From Comamonas testosteroni ATCC 11996 (GTDB lineage: Bacteria > Pseudomonadota > Gammaproteobacteria > Burkholderiales > Burkholderiaceae_C), in NCBI RefSeq assembly GCF_000241525.1, contig NZ_AHIL01000016.1, positions 1 to 55,856 of the forward strand: 55,856 nucleotides of DNA, written 5' to 3'. Below the pieces are notes generated by a model. It did no database searches. It was not told the DNA's origin and was given only the letters and a program-made list of their open reading frames with translations. The stretch's first letter is position 1. Every line of letters begins with the position of its first letter. Shown here piece by piece: positions 18,751 to 27,413 of this stretch. The position numbers and the translations under genes are program-made.

Positions 18751-19788
18751 TCAGGACTTTTGACCCGATTGCGCGCCGATGCCGCGCAGATGACGCTCCA
18801 TGCGGAACATCACCAGTGCCATCATCACCATCACCAGGCAGGAAATCAGCAGCGTGGCAAACGCCGTGTCCATGCCCAGAAACTCCCACTTTTCCTCATC
18901 GGGGTTGTCGCCGCGCAGCTTGGCGGCCGTACGGTCGAACGACAGCGTGTAGTTGGTCAGCAAGGTGTTGACGATCTGCGGGGCGGATTGCTGCTGCAGC
19001 TTCTTGGCCAGGCTTTCATTGCCCAGAACCTTCTCCAGCGCCACGGGCAGTCCCTTGATGTAGGCCGTGTACGAGCCCTCGCCATGCTCCATCTCGGCGG
19101 CCTGGGCGCGGTCGTTGATTTCGGAGGCCAGGTTCACCGGATCCATCAGCATGGCGTCTTCGCCCGCAGCCTCGGCGGCTGCCGCAATCGCTGCATCGGC
19201 TGCCGCATCGGTGGCGGCTCTGGCCATGCGGTCCTCGCGGGTCAGCGAGATGCGGCGCGCCGTCCAGGCAGCATCCACTTCGGCAGCGGCCGCGTCGGCA
19301 GCCTCCTTGTCGCAGCAGGAGTTTTCACGTGCCTCGCGCATCTTGATCTGGCGGTTGACGTCGTCGGCCGAGGGCAGGGCATCGCCCTTGAGCAAGGGGT
19401 GGATGGGATCCAGGCCCTGGCTGCTGTTTTCCGTTTCTACGCGTTTGCGTGCAGCCGTGTCCCGGTAGATGAAGCCACGCAGCAGGCCGTCGGCCTTGCG
19501 GAAATCCGGACGCAGGGCGGGGTCGGCCAGACGCTTTTCCATGGGCACGGCGTTGCCGAGGACGCTCAGGTCGCGACCAGTCTCTTCTTCCATGTACTTG
19601 AGGTCGTAGGGCGCATCCTTCCAGTTCAGCGCCGTTGCGCCGGCAGTGGCGATATCTGGCTTCTTGGGCTTGTAGTGGTCCCAGATCCAGTTGCCCATGC
19701 CAAACAGCACAAAGATGGAAAAGGCGAGCAAGACAAGACGCAGAACTTGAATCAGCAAATCTTCTGCGCGTCGCAAGAGGGTCAGCAT
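18751..19788 (-). CDS. Unrecognised two-helix membrane protein with an Ala-rich middle
   Basis: I do not recognise this 345-residue protein. It has one N-terminal helix (VLRLVLLAFSIFVLFGMGNWIW) and one C-terminal helix (FATLLISCLVMVMMALVMF), so the 260-residue middle should face the periplasm. The middle has a Cys-Cys pair (ENSCCDKE) and a long Ala/Asp/Glu-rich stretch that is probably helical. I chose ATG 19788, with AAGGA ten bases upstream, over a TTG 45 bases earlier. Terminators follow. Two end helices around a long helical domain recall chain-length or scaffold proteins, but there is no sequence motif for that. Confidence 0.7.
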   Translation of the reverse strand: MLTLLRRAEDLLIQVLRLVLLAFSIFVLFGMGNWIWDHYKPKKPDIATAGATALNWKDAPYDLKYMEEETGRDLSVLGNAVPMEKRLADPALRPDFRKADGLLRGFIYRDTAARKRVETENSSQGLDPIHPLLKGDALPSADDVNRQIKMREARENSCCDKEAADAAAAEVDAAWTARRISLTREDRMARAATDAAADAAIAAAAEAAGEDAMLMDPVNLASEINDRAQAAEMEHGEGSYTAYIKGLPVALEKVLGNESLAKKLQQQSAPQIVNTLLTNYTLSFDRTAAKLRGDNPDEEKWEFLGMDTAFATLLISCLVMVMMALVMFRMERHLRGIGAQSGQKS

Positions 19789-20063
19789 AGGCAGCAAATC
19801 CTTGTAAAAAGCTTGAGTGGTCTGCACTTTCAACTATGAAATTGGAAGCGCGTGAATGATCGCGATTGTAGGAAGCGAATCGGAAAGTCGTAATTTGTTA
19901 CAGGTGAGCCGACCAATGCACGCTTTTGTCCCGCCCTGCGCTCTTTTTGGGCCAGGGACGCCGGTGCGGCTCCTCTTGACTTCATGAAGGGGCGATGCAC
20001 CCAGATCCTGTAACGGAATTACGAAACCGCTGTAATGGAGTTTTGATGGATCGAGGCTGGATC

Positions 20064-21293
20064 ATGGGTAAGACGTCGCTGGATAAATCGAAGATCAAGT
20101 TTTTGCTGCTCGAGGGCATACATCCCTCCGCGCTCAAGGTGCTGCATGACGCGGGCTACACCAATGTGGAGGCACTGACCGGCGCGCTGGACGGCGAGGA
20201 GCTCAAGCGCAAGATCGCCGACGTTCACTTTGTCGGCATCCGTTCGCGCACCCAGCTCACGGCCGATGTGTTCGCGGCCGCGCAGAAGCTGGTGGCCGTG
20301 GGCTGCTTTTGCATCGGCACCAACCAGGTGGACCTCAACGCAGCGCGCGAGCGCGGTGTGGTGGTCTTCAACGCGCCTTACTCCAACACCCGTTCGGTGG
20401 CGGAGCTGGTGCTGGGCGAAGCCATTTTGCTGCTGCGCGGCATCCCCGAGAAGAATGCCGTCTCCCACCGCGGCGGCTGGAAGAAGAGCGCGGAGAATTC
20501 CTTCGAGATCCGCGGCAAGACGCTGGGCATCGTCGGCTATGGCTCCATCGGCACCCAGCTGTCGGTGCTGGCCGAAGGCCTGGGCATGAAGGTCATCTTC
20601 CACGACGTGGTGACCAAGCTGCCGCTGGGCAATGCCCAGCAGAGCAGCGGTCTCAACGAGCTGCTGGCCCAGTCCGATATCGTCACCCTGCATGTGCCCG
20701 AGCTGGCCTCCACCAACGGCATGATGGGAGCGGCCCAGATTGCCGCCATGAAGCCCGGCAGCATTCTGATCAATGCGTCGCGCGGCACCGTGGTCGATAT
20801 CGAGGCCCTGGCCGAGTCGCTCAAGAGCGGCAAGCTGCTGGGCGCGGCCATCGACGTTTTTCCCAAGGAGCCCAAGAGCAACAAGGACGAATTCCTGTCG
20901 CCGCTGCGCGGCATGGACAACGTCATCCTCACGCCGCATATCGGCGGCTCCACCATGGAGGCGCAGGCCAATATCGGTCTGGAAGTGGCGGAAAAGCTGG
21001 TCAAGTACAGCGACAACGGCACGACCACCTCGGCCGTCAACTTCCCCGAAGTGGCACTGCCCGAGCACCCCGGCAACAACCGCATCCTGCATGTGCATGA
21101 GAACCGTCCCGGCATTCTCTCTGCCATCAACCAGGTGTTTGCCGACAACGGCATCAATATCGCGGGCCAGTACCTGCGCACCGATGAGAAAGTGGGCTAT
21201 GTGGTGATCGATATCGATGCCAAATCCTCGGCGCTGGCGCTGGAGAAGCTCGCGCAGATCGCGGGCACCATCCGCTGCCGTGTGCTGTTCTGA
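20064..21293 (+). CDS. serA: D-3-phosphoglycerate dehydrogenase
   Basis: A 409-residue enzyme of the E. coli SerA type (410 residues there), the first step of serine synthesis. The NAD motif GIVGYGSIG is near residue 160. Catalytic Arg is in INASRGTVVD and the His in LTPHIGGSTMEAQ. An ACT domain at about 338-409 (VHENRPGILSAINQVF) is the site of serine feedback. ATG 20064 matches the E. coli start and has CGAGG seven bases upstream. ATG 20046, with GGAG five bases upstream, is an equally good ribosome site and would add six residues. Confidence 0.95.
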   Translation: MGKTSLDKSKIKFLLLEGIHPSALKVLHDAGYTNVEALTGALDGEELKRKIADVHFVGIRSRTQLTADVFAAAQKLVAVGCFCIGTNQVDLNAARERGVVVFNAPYSNTRSVAELVLGEAILLLRGIPEKNAVSHRGGWKKSAENSFEIRGKTLGIVGYGSIGTQLSVLAEGLGMKVIFHDVVTKLPLGNAQQSSGLNELLAQSDIVTLHVPELASTNGMMGAAQIAAMKPGSILINASRGTVVDIEALAESLKSGKLLGAAIDVFPKEPKSNKDEFLSPLRGMDNVILTPHIGGSTMEAQANIGLEVAEKLVKYSDNGTTTSAVNFPEVALPEHPGNNRILHVHENRPGILSAINQVFADNGINIAGQYLRTDEKVGYVVIDIDAKSSALALEKLAQIAGTIRCRVLF

Positions 21294-21311
21294 AGCCTTG
21301 GCAGCTGAACG

Positions 21312-21339
21312 AAAAAAGGAGACCTCGGTCTCCTTTTTT
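21312..21339 (+). terminator. Terminator of serA
   Basis: AAAAAAGGAGACC and GGTCTCCTTTTTT form a near-perfect hairpin with a two-base centre, followed by T-run. It lies 18 bases after the stop codon. Confidence 0.92.
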
Positions 21340-21452
21340 CATGGACCGGCCATTGGCGATGGCAGGAGCTGGCCCGAAGGGTGCGCGACGGTCATGGTGT
21401 TGCGCGCCGCTGATGCTAGGCTTGTGCCATTAAAGATCCTCCCGCTTGCACA

Positions 21453-23453
21453 ATGAATACACCAATCAAGAGAGAGTTCACCTTCCGTGGCGTGCTGCTC
21501 GGCGCGCTCATCACCCTGGCGTTCACCGCCGCCAACGTCTATCTGGGGCTCAAGGTCGGGTTGACCTTTGCCTCGGCGATTCCCGCTGCCGTGATCTCCA
21601 TGGCGCTGCTCTATCGCTTCAAGGATTCCAACATCCTTGAAAACAATCTGGTGCAGACCCAGGCCTCCGCAGCCGGCACCTTGTCTTCGGTCATCTTTGT
21701 GCTGCCGGCACTGCTCATGCTGGGGCTGTGGACGGGTTTCCCGTTCTGGCAGACGGCATTGATCTGTGCGGCCGGCGGTACGCTGGGCGTGCTCTACACG
21801 GTCCCCCTGCGTCGCGTGCTGGTGGTGCAGTCCGAGCTGCCCTATCCAGAGGGCGTGGCCGCTGCCGAGGTGTTGCGCGTAGGCGACGAGCAGCGCCATC
21901 TCCACGATCCGCAGAACCAGGGCAAGCCACGCAGTTCGGGCTTGCGCGAGCTGGGCTGGGGCACGGGGCTGGCCGCGTTGTTCGGCTTTCTCAGTGGCGG
22001 TCTGCGTCTGCTCGGCGATGCCTTCAATTTCTGGATTCCCGCAGGCGGCGTGGCCTTTCGCGTGGCAGCGGGCTTCTCGCCGGCCCTGCTGGCCGCCGGC
22101 TATCTGATGGGCGCGGCCGCAGGCATTGCCGTGCTTGTGGGGCTGGCGCTGTGCTGGGGTGTGGTCGTGCCCTGGCTGACGGCCCAGGCTTCTCCTGCGG
22201 TTGGCCAGGCGCTCTCCGAGCTATCCACCCAGCTCTGGGGCAGCAAGGCCCGCTTTCTGGGGGCGGGCGTCATCGGGATCTCGGCGCTGTGGACCGTGGC
22301 AACGCTGGCCAAGCCCATTGTCCAGGCGATTCGCAACCAGCCTGCACGCAGCGTTGCCGAGAGCGGCGGTGGCGACGAAACCGACAAGGACATGCCGCGC
22401 AGCTGGATGCTGATGATAGGAGCTGCCGCCTTGGGCGTGCTGTTCCTGGTGGTCAATGACTTCATCGCCGGGCATATGCCCGAGCTGGCCGCTGGCGCAC
22501 GCTACGGCCTGGCGGCCCTGTGCGTGCTGTTCGCAGCCCTGTTCGGCTTTCTGGTAGCGGCGGCCTGCGGCTATATGGCCGGTCTGGTCGGCTCTTCGGC
22601 CAGCCCCATCTCGGGCATCGGCATCATTGCCACCTTGCTGATGGGCGTGGCCCTGCTGGCGCTGCATGCCCTGGTGCCGGCCTATGCCAGCGCCGTCGCG
22701 GGGCAGATGGGCATTGCACTGGTGCTGTTCATGGTTTCGGCCGTTCTGGCCATGGCCGCCATCTCCAACGACAACCTGCAGGATCTCAAGACCGGCTACC
22801 TGGTGGGGGCCACGCCCTGGCGTCAGCAGATCGTGCTCATCATCGGCTGCCTTGTGGGCGCGCTGGTCATACCGCCCGTGCTGGATCTGCTCTACAACGC
22901 CTACGGTTTTGCGGGCAGCATGCCGCGTGCCGGCATGGACCCGAATCAGGCCCTGGCCGCGCCGCAGGCCACGCTGATGATGCAGATTGCCAGCGGCATC
23001 TTCAAGGGCTCGCTGGACTGGAGCATGCTGGGTCTGGGCGTGGCCGTGGGCATTGCCGTGATCCTGATCGATCTGGCCCTGCGCAAGAGCGGCAAGGGCG
23101 CGCTGCCGCCGCTGGCCGTGGGCCTGGGCATCTATCTGCCGCCCACCATAGGCCTGACGCTGACCATAGGCGCGGTGCTGGGCTGGTGTATTGCCAGAGC
23201 CATCAAGGCCTATGCGCAGCGCGGCGGCAAGGACTGGACGGCGGCGGCCGAGGAGCGCGGCCTGCTGCTGGCTTCCGGCTTGATCGTGGGCGAGAGCCTG
23301 ATGGGCCTGCTGATTGCGGCACTGATAGGCTTCAGCGGCAAGGATGCGCCGCTGGCCCTGGTCGGTGAGGGCTTTGCGCCCGCCATGTGGCTGGGCCTGG
23401 CCTATTTCGTGGGCCTGTGTGTGTTCTTCTATCGACGGGTGCTGCGCAAATGA
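21453..23453 (+). CDS. OPT-family oligopeptide transporter
   Basis: A 666-residue polytopic protein with about 15 hydrophobic segments, of the OPT superfamily. The family landmarks are FRGVLLGALITLAFTAANVYLGLK near the N-terminus, NILENNLVQTQASAAGTL near residue 65, and SNDNLQDLKTGYLVGATPW in the middle. Bacterial OPT members import peptides or metal chelates; the substrate here is unknown. The stop codon overlaps the next gene's start in ATGA, so the two are translationally coupled. Confidence 0.9.
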   Translation: MNTPIKREFTFRGVLLGALITLAFTAANVYLGLKVGLTFASAIPAAVISMALLYRFKDSNILENNLVQTQASAAGTLSSVIFVLPALLMLGLWTGFPFWQTALICAAGGTLGVLYTVPLRRVLVVQSELPYPEGVAAAEVLRVGDEQRHLHDPQNQGKPRSSGLRELGWGTGLAALFGFLSGGLRLLGDAFNFWIPAGGVAFRVAAGFSPALLAAGYLMGAAAGIAVLVGLALCWGVVVPWLTAQASPAVGQALSELSTQLWGSKARFLGAGVIGISALWTVATLAKPIVQAIRNQPARSVAESGGGDETDKDMPRSWMLMIGAAALGVLFLVVNDFIAGHMPELAAGARYGLAALCVLFAALFGFLVAAACGYMAGLVGSSASPISGIGIIATLLMGVALLALHALVPAYASAVAGQMGIALVLFMVSAVLAMAAISNDNLQDLKTGYLVGATPWRQQIVLIIGCLVGALVIPPVLDLLYNAYGFAGSMPRAGMDPNQALAAPQATLMMQIASGIFKGSLDWSMLGLGVAVGIAVILIDLALRKSGKGALPPLAVGLGIYLPPTIGLTLTIGAVLGWCIARAIKAYAQRGGKDWTAAAEERGLLLASGLIVGESLMGLLIAALIGFSGKDAPLALVGEGFAPAMWLGLAYFVGLCVFFYRRVLRK

Positions 23454-24274
23454 AGACAGGAAGATTCGACGGGGAACAGGCCGAATATCGCCAGGGCAAC
23501 TTTGCCTTTGCCCATGAGTGGCTGCAGGAGTTCAAGACCCTGGACGAGGTGCTGGAGCGGCTGGACGCGCTGCGCGCCGCCGACCCTGCACATCGCTACC
23601 TCTGCACGCTGGACGATGTGAGCCAGTGCAGCTACACCAGCGGCCATGCGAGCCAGGACAAGCGCCTGTATCTGGATGACCCCGAGGACATGGATTGGGA
23701 GGACCCGGCGCAGGAGCAGGCCCTGACGCTGGCTTCGCTGCAGCACCGGGTGGCGCAGCTGCAGCGGCCCGGACTGGTGCAGGACTGGGCGCAGGTCTGT
23801 GGCACGCTGCTGCTGGCGACCGAAGACGTGGATGCCCTGCTGCTGGCCAACCGCAGTCCCGAGGTGCTGCTCGACGAGGTGGTCTATGTCCAGCGTCTGC
23901 CCGTGCCCAGCGATGAGCTCATGATTGCGGGCCAGCCCAATGGCTATTTCAGCGCGGACTGGGACAGCTTCCAGAACCACGCCGTCATCCGCCATCTTGT
24001 GGCGCAATATGGCTATCGCTTCTTCGGCATGGGCGCCGCATGGATGGGCTTTGTGCGTGCCAGCCTGCCCGATGCGGTGCTGGTCGATCGGTTGATAGAA
24101 GATTTGCGCATGCTTTACGGCCAGGGGCAGGGCGAGGTGCGGGAGCATGTGGGCTGGGCACAGCTGGCGTCTGTGCTGCTATCTCGGCGTACGCTGATGC
24201 TCGGCTATGCCGAGAATCTGGCCGAAGGCCTGGGGCTGGATCAGCCGCCCTATGAAAGCGTCATGAAAAGCTGA
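23450..24274 (+). CDS. Unknown protein coupled to the OPT transporter
   Basis: I do not recognise this 274-residue protein. It looks soluble: acidic, with no signal peptide or membrane segment, and with a cluster of Asp/Glu at residues 75-90. Phrases such as LPVPSDELMIAGQPNGYFSAD and HLVAQYGYRFFGMGAAWMGF suggest a folded alpha/beta enzyme-like protein, and a DUF4253-like relation is possible but unproven. Its ATG overlaps the OPT stop (ATGA), so it is translated with that transporter and may depend on it. The alternative of chance clustering remains. Confidence 0.75.
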   Translation: MKTGRFDGEQAEYRQGNFAFAHEWLQEFKTLDEVLERLDALRAADPAHRYLCTLDDVSQCSYTSGHASQDKRLYLDDPEDMDWEDPAQEQALTLASLQHRVAQLQRPGLVQDWAQVCGTLLLATEDVDALLLANRSPEVLLDEVVYVQRLPVPSDELMIAGQPNGYFSADWDSFQNHAVIRHLVAQYGYRFFGMGAAWMGFVRASLPDAVLVDRLIEDLRMLYGQGQGEVREHVGWAQLASVLLSRRTLMLGYAENLAEGLGLDQPPYESVMKS

Positions 24275-24396
24275 CAAGGCTGGATTCGTCACCGCCGGAG
24301 CCGGCCATGAGATGCCCGGTTTCAGCGGTGATGGTTTTATAGTGTGCGGGCTACCCCCGCGGCGCAGGCCGCTTTTTGCAACTGAAGGAGAAACCA

Positions 24397-24735
24397 ATGG
24401 CAGGTCATTTCGAGTTGAGCAAGAGCAGCGATGGGCAGTTCCGGTTTGTGCTGAAGGCCAGCAACGGCGAGATCATTCTCACCAGCGAGCTGTACAGGAC
24501 CCGGGCGGCGGCCGAGAACGGCATCGCCTCGGTGCAGACCAACAGCCCGCTGGCCGAGCGCTACGAGAAAAAGACAGCCAGCAACGGCAAGGAGCATTTC
24601 AACCTCAAGGCTGCCAACCACCAGGTTATCGGCACAAGCCAGCTCTATGCCTCGGCGGCATCGCGCGATGCGGGCATTGAGTCCGTCAGGAAAAACGGCG
24701 CGACGACGGTCGTCAAGGATCTGACTGGCACTTGA
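24397..24735 (+). CDS. YegP-family (DUF1508) protein
   Basis: A 112-residue protein made of two copies of the DUF1508 unit. Copy one is about residues 10-55 (DGQFRFVLKASNGEIILTSELY), and copy two about 60-105 (GKEHFNLKAANHQVIGTSQLY). The paired GEIILTSELY/HQVIGTSQLY motifs are the family signature. The function is unknown; members are small cytoplasmic proteins often linked to stress. GGAG precedes ATG 24397. A strong terminator follows at 24770, so the gene appears to stand alone after the OPT pair. Confidence 0.9.
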   Translation: MAGHFELSKSSDGQFRFVLKASNGEIILTSELYRTRAAAENGIASVQTNSPLAERYEKKTASNGKEHFNLKAANHQVIGTSQLYASAASRDAGIESVRKNGATTVVKDLTGT

Positions 24736-24769
24736 AACCCATCGCCGGACAGCACCTGCTGGGAGCGTC

Positions 24770-24792
24770 AGAGGCCTTTCAGGCCTCTTTTT
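24770..24792 (+). terminator. Terminator of the YegP-family gene
   Basis: AGAGGCCT-TTC-AGGCCTCT followed by TTTT. It overlaps the last codons of the convergent alpha/beta hydrolase gene. Confidence 0.9.
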
Positions 24793-25591
24793 GATGCCCG
24801 TCCACAAACTGCTCTATGGCGCTCCAGAAGCCGTTGGCGCGGAAGATGGTCGAGTGATTCGCCTGGGCGAATGCCTGCACCTGAACCGCCTTGCCCTTGA
24901 GGCTGTGCAGCAGCGCATCGGTGCGCTCGGGCTGCACCACCTGATCGAGTCCGGCGCGCAGCACCAGAATCGGCCCATGGTAATTGCGCAGATGCGCGGC
25001 AGAGTCGAACGGGTCGCGCAGCAGCAGCTCCACGGGCAGCCAGCCATACATGCCGCGCACCGTGTTCAGAATGCTGTCGAAGGGAGTGACCAGCACCAGC
25101 TGGTCCGGCTGGCGCAGATCGGCCACGGCAGCCGCCACGCCCGTGCCCAGACTGCGGCCGATCACGGTGATGGGCAGCTGGGGGTGCAGGCGCCTGACCT
25201 CGTCGAACAGGGCGGCGGCATCGAGCTCCAACAGCTCCTGCGTGGGCTCGCCCTCGCTGGCGCCATAGCCGCGGTAGGCCAGCATGTAGATATCGCTATG
25301 TGGCAGGCTGCGCGCCAGCTGCTGGCGCCGGTGGGCAATGTTCTCGGCATTGCCGCCAAAGTAGATCACCGCATTGCGCGCCTTGCCGTCCGCCGGGTGC
25401 AGTTGCCAGCCCCGCAGCAGCACATCGGCGCGCTGCAGCGAGAAATCGGTGCTCTGGGCCGCCACCTGCGTGCCGCCGCCCGGAAAGATCATCTGGCGCT
25501 GCTGCGCAAACATATAGCTGCAGATACAGATATAGACCGCCAGGCACAGGGCCAGCAGCCAGAGCAGGGGCTTGAGCAGCTTGGAGAACAT
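24779..25591 (-). CDS. Membrane-anchored alpha/beta hydrolase
   Basis: A 270-residue alpha/beta-hydrolase with an N-terminal membrane anchor (PLLWLLALCLAVYICICSYMF). The oxyanion segment is YFGGNAENIAHR, the nucleophile elbow GRSLGTG, and the catalytic His lies in QANHSTIF near the end. This is the ABHD13/17-like bacterial group, typical of serine esterases facing the periplasm. I chose ATG 25591; the TTG nine bases earlier is less likely. It converges with the YegP gene. The substrate is unknown. Confidence 0.85.
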   Translation of the reverse strand: MFSKLLKPLLWLLALCLAVYICICSYMFAQQRQMIFPGGGTQVAAQSTDFSLQRADVLLRGWQLHPADGKARNAVIYFGGNAENIAHRRQQLARSLPHSDIYMLAYRGYGASEGEPTQELLELDAAALFDEVRRLHPQLPITVIGRSLGTGVAAAVADLRQPDQLVLVTPFDSILNTVRGMYGWLPVELLLRDPFDSAAHLRNYHGPILVLRAGLDQVVQPERTDALLHSLKGKAVQVQAFAQANHSTIFRANGFWSAIEQFVDGHQKEA

Positions 25592-25778
25592 GGAGCGCAA
25601 AAGTATGGGGTTTGCGCCGGATTGTGCGCAGATTTGTGTGGGTTTGGTGTGCGCTTTACCTCGGCTTTATGTAAGCGGTGGTTTGAGGAATTGATAGCGG
25701 GTGGCACTGGTGTTGCCTGCGGCTGGGGCTTGTTTGGCTCGTGTTTTGTCTTGACCGCATGCCTGCTTGGTTTTCAGA

Positions 25779-25968
25779 GAGCGGGTCTCGGCCCGCCTGC
25801 CGACTTACTTTCTTGCAGGTGCAAGAAAGTAAGCAAAGAACACAGCCCCTGCTGCCCACGACCCCTTCGCTGCGCTCTGGGGCGACCTGCGCCGTCAAGC
25901 TCTTGGGGCTGTGCGGCAAAACTCACTTCGCGTCTTCGACGCTCCGTTCAAACAGGTTGCCGCAGACT
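25779..25968 (+). repeat. Repeat C, left arm of inverted pair
   Basis: It begins GCGGGTCTCGGCCCGCCTGC, then the hairpin ACTTTCTTGCAGGTGCAAGA with AAGT, then CTTCGCTGCGCTCTGGGGC, GTGCGGCAAAACTCACTTCG and GTTCAAACAGGTTGCCG. The same blocks occur in the same order, inverted, at 26237-26421. Confidence 0.75.
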
Positions 25969-26075
25969 AGATGACGATGCAGTTGCACTCTGTGGTGCAA
26001 CTGCCAACCCCAAGAGCTTGCCGTCGCAGGCGTGGGCACAAGGGGCAATACCGGATGCGGGATAGCTTCTTTGGA

Positions 26076-26110
26076 AAATTAATAGCTGCTACCGCAATAC
26101 AGATAGGCGA
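26076..26110 (+). repeat. Mini-repeat B, copy 4
   Basis: AAAATTAATAGCTGCTACCG with a CGCAATAC tail; this resembles copy 3 (GCTGCTCCCGCAATG). It sits between the two arms of repeat C. Confidence 0.55.
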
Positions 26111-26236
26111 GAGAAGCCAATTTCGTCATAACTCTCGCAGGCCGTCCGTACCCGCCTCCACCCGTGTGTCAGCGCCTGCGGCACGCGGTTCAGGCTGCGG
26201 GCAGCGCTGCCGCAGGACAGCGTTGCATCGTGCTCT

Positions 26237-26421
26237 GACTTACGGCAACGTGTTTGAGCGGCGCGCGCAGCGCAAAGCGAGTTTTGCCGCACCGCAGACT
26301 GAATGGCGTGACGCAGGTTTGCCCGCAGCGCAGCGAAGGGACGCGGACAGTCGGGGCGCATTCTTTGGGTTACCTTTCTTGTGCGAGCAAGAAAGGTAAC
26401 TCGCCTGCCGGGGCGAGACCC
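26237..26421 (-). repeat. Repeat C, right arm of inverted pair
   Basis: Read on the minus strand: CGGGTCTCGCCCCGGCAGGC, the hairpin TTACCTTTCTTGCTCGCACA with AGAAAGGTAA, CTTCGCTGCGCTGCGGGCA, GTGCGGCAAAACTCGCTTTG and GCTCAAACACGTTGCCG. This matches the left arm block by block. Confidence 0.75.
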
Positions 26422-26564
26422 GGCGCGGCCGGCCCGGCCTCTGTCGTGTACGACAAAAAAAGCGCTTTTTTGATAGCGGCTTACGCTGATGCGATGGAGC
26501 CAGAGACCGATTTGGCTTGAAGCCTCTGTTTTAGCGACATGCCTGATTAGTGGACAGTGGGCGG

Positions 26565-26640
26565 GCCTACTTCTACTGCCGGTATGCCGGATCACCAGAA
26601 AGTAGGCAAAGAGCCCGCCCCTACTGCCCCCGTTCCTTCG
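26565..26640 (+). repeat. Repeat C, truncated third copy
   Basis: GGCCTACTTCTACTGCCGG, AGAAAGTAGGCAAAGAGCCC and CCTTCGGCTGCGCC follow the start of the left arm, but the distal GTGCGGCAAAACTC block is missing. It ends about 30 bases from the stop of the next gene. Confidence 0.5.
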
Positions 26641-26673
26641 GCTGCGCCTGCGAGGGGACCAGACACCTAGCTA

Positions 26674-27366
26674 TCACGCCCCCGGCAAAAAATACCCCGC
26701 CTTATGCTGATTCCGCGAACTGCTCACGCACAGCTTCAACCGCGCCTCCATGTACTGGCGCACTTCCGAGCGGTCGCACATCTGGGCCAGGTCTTCCCAA
26801 TACAGCAGGCTGGTGAAAGAAGGCTTCGCGGACTCAGCCGTGTCGCCCTCGCTCATTTCTGCGGCGCGCGCAGGGGTGGGAACATAGATAGGTCCATTCA
26901 CCGGGGCGTAGTGCTGCACCGGGCGGCCCGCGGCTTCTTCCTTGCGGCGCGAGGTCAGCACAAAGTAATGCTGGCGGGCGTCCGCCAGATGCGGTTTCTT
27001 GTCAGCGTCGAACACCTTGTCCAGGCGCTCCAGCCCTTTGGCCACATCGGCGGCGTAAGTCCAGTTGCTCAGGTATTTGGTCTCGATGAACAGAAAGACC
27101 TGGCGTGCCGGGTCGGAGATGAGCACATCGGCCAGCTTGCTGCGCAGGCGCTCGTGGCACAGGTAGGCGTGGGTGTCAAACGAGATATGGGGGTTCTGAA
27201 TGCCCAGGTCTTCGCGGCCGGTGACTTCCTGGATGTAGCGGTTGAAATAAACGATGCGCTTGGCATAGCCGGCCGTGAATTCGTTGAAAAAGTAGCCGGC
27301 AAAGAACTTGGTGCAGAGGTTGCGCTCTTTTTCGGATTCGATGAGGGAGGCGTTCGAGAAGATCAC
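26674..27366 (-). CDS. Orphan protein with a PD-(D/E)XK nuclease-like motif
   Basis: A 230-residue protein that I do not recognise as a named family. It contains SKLADVLIS...VFLFIETKYLSNW, i.e. Asp80, then a hydrophobic strand carrying Glu95-Thr-Lys97. That is the D-(x)n-E-x-K pattern of the PD-(D/E)XK nuclease fold. I chose GTG 27366, with AGGAAAG upstream; an ATG at 27429 lies within a terminator hairpin and is unlikely. It sits between gatB and a repeat-rich block, with no methylase, toxin or defence partner. It could be a nuclease or an inactive relative. Confidence 0.6.
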   Translation of the reverse strand: MIFSNASLIESEKERNLCTKFFAGYFFNEFTAGYAKRIVYFNRYIQEVTGREDLGIQNPHISFDTHAYLCHERLRSKLADVLISDPARQVFLFIETKYLSNWTYAADVAKGLERLDKVFDADKKPHLADARQHYFVLTSRRKEEAAGRPVQHYAPVNGPIYVPTPARAAEMSEGDTAESAKPSFTSLLYWEDLAQMCDRSEVRQYMEARLKLCVSSSRNQHKAGYFLPGA

Positions 27367-27413
27367 AAAAACTTTCCTGAGCAGGCGGCGCAGGGCGTGG
27401 GAAGCGGCAAATA

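Larger units (their letters stand above)
25592..26673. other. Gene-free block of 1.1 kb built from repeats
   Basis: No credible gene is present. Open frames here translate into Arg/Ser/Ala-rich low-complexity text on both strands. The block contains an inverted pair of related elements (25779-25968 and 26237-26421), a truncated third copy near 26565-26640, and one mini-repeat B at 26076. Base composition outside the elements is lower in GC than the neighbours. Confidence 0.7.

Noticed and set aside
25779..26421. A possible insertion sequence defined by the inverted repeats
   Set aside because: There is no transposase frame between the arms, the arms are diverged and nearly 190 bases long, and no target duplication was seen.
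26089..26595. A 168-codon open frame in the repeat block
   Set aside because: The translation follows repeat C and is Arg/Ser-rich with no conserved look; related repeats elsewhere would give similar false frames.
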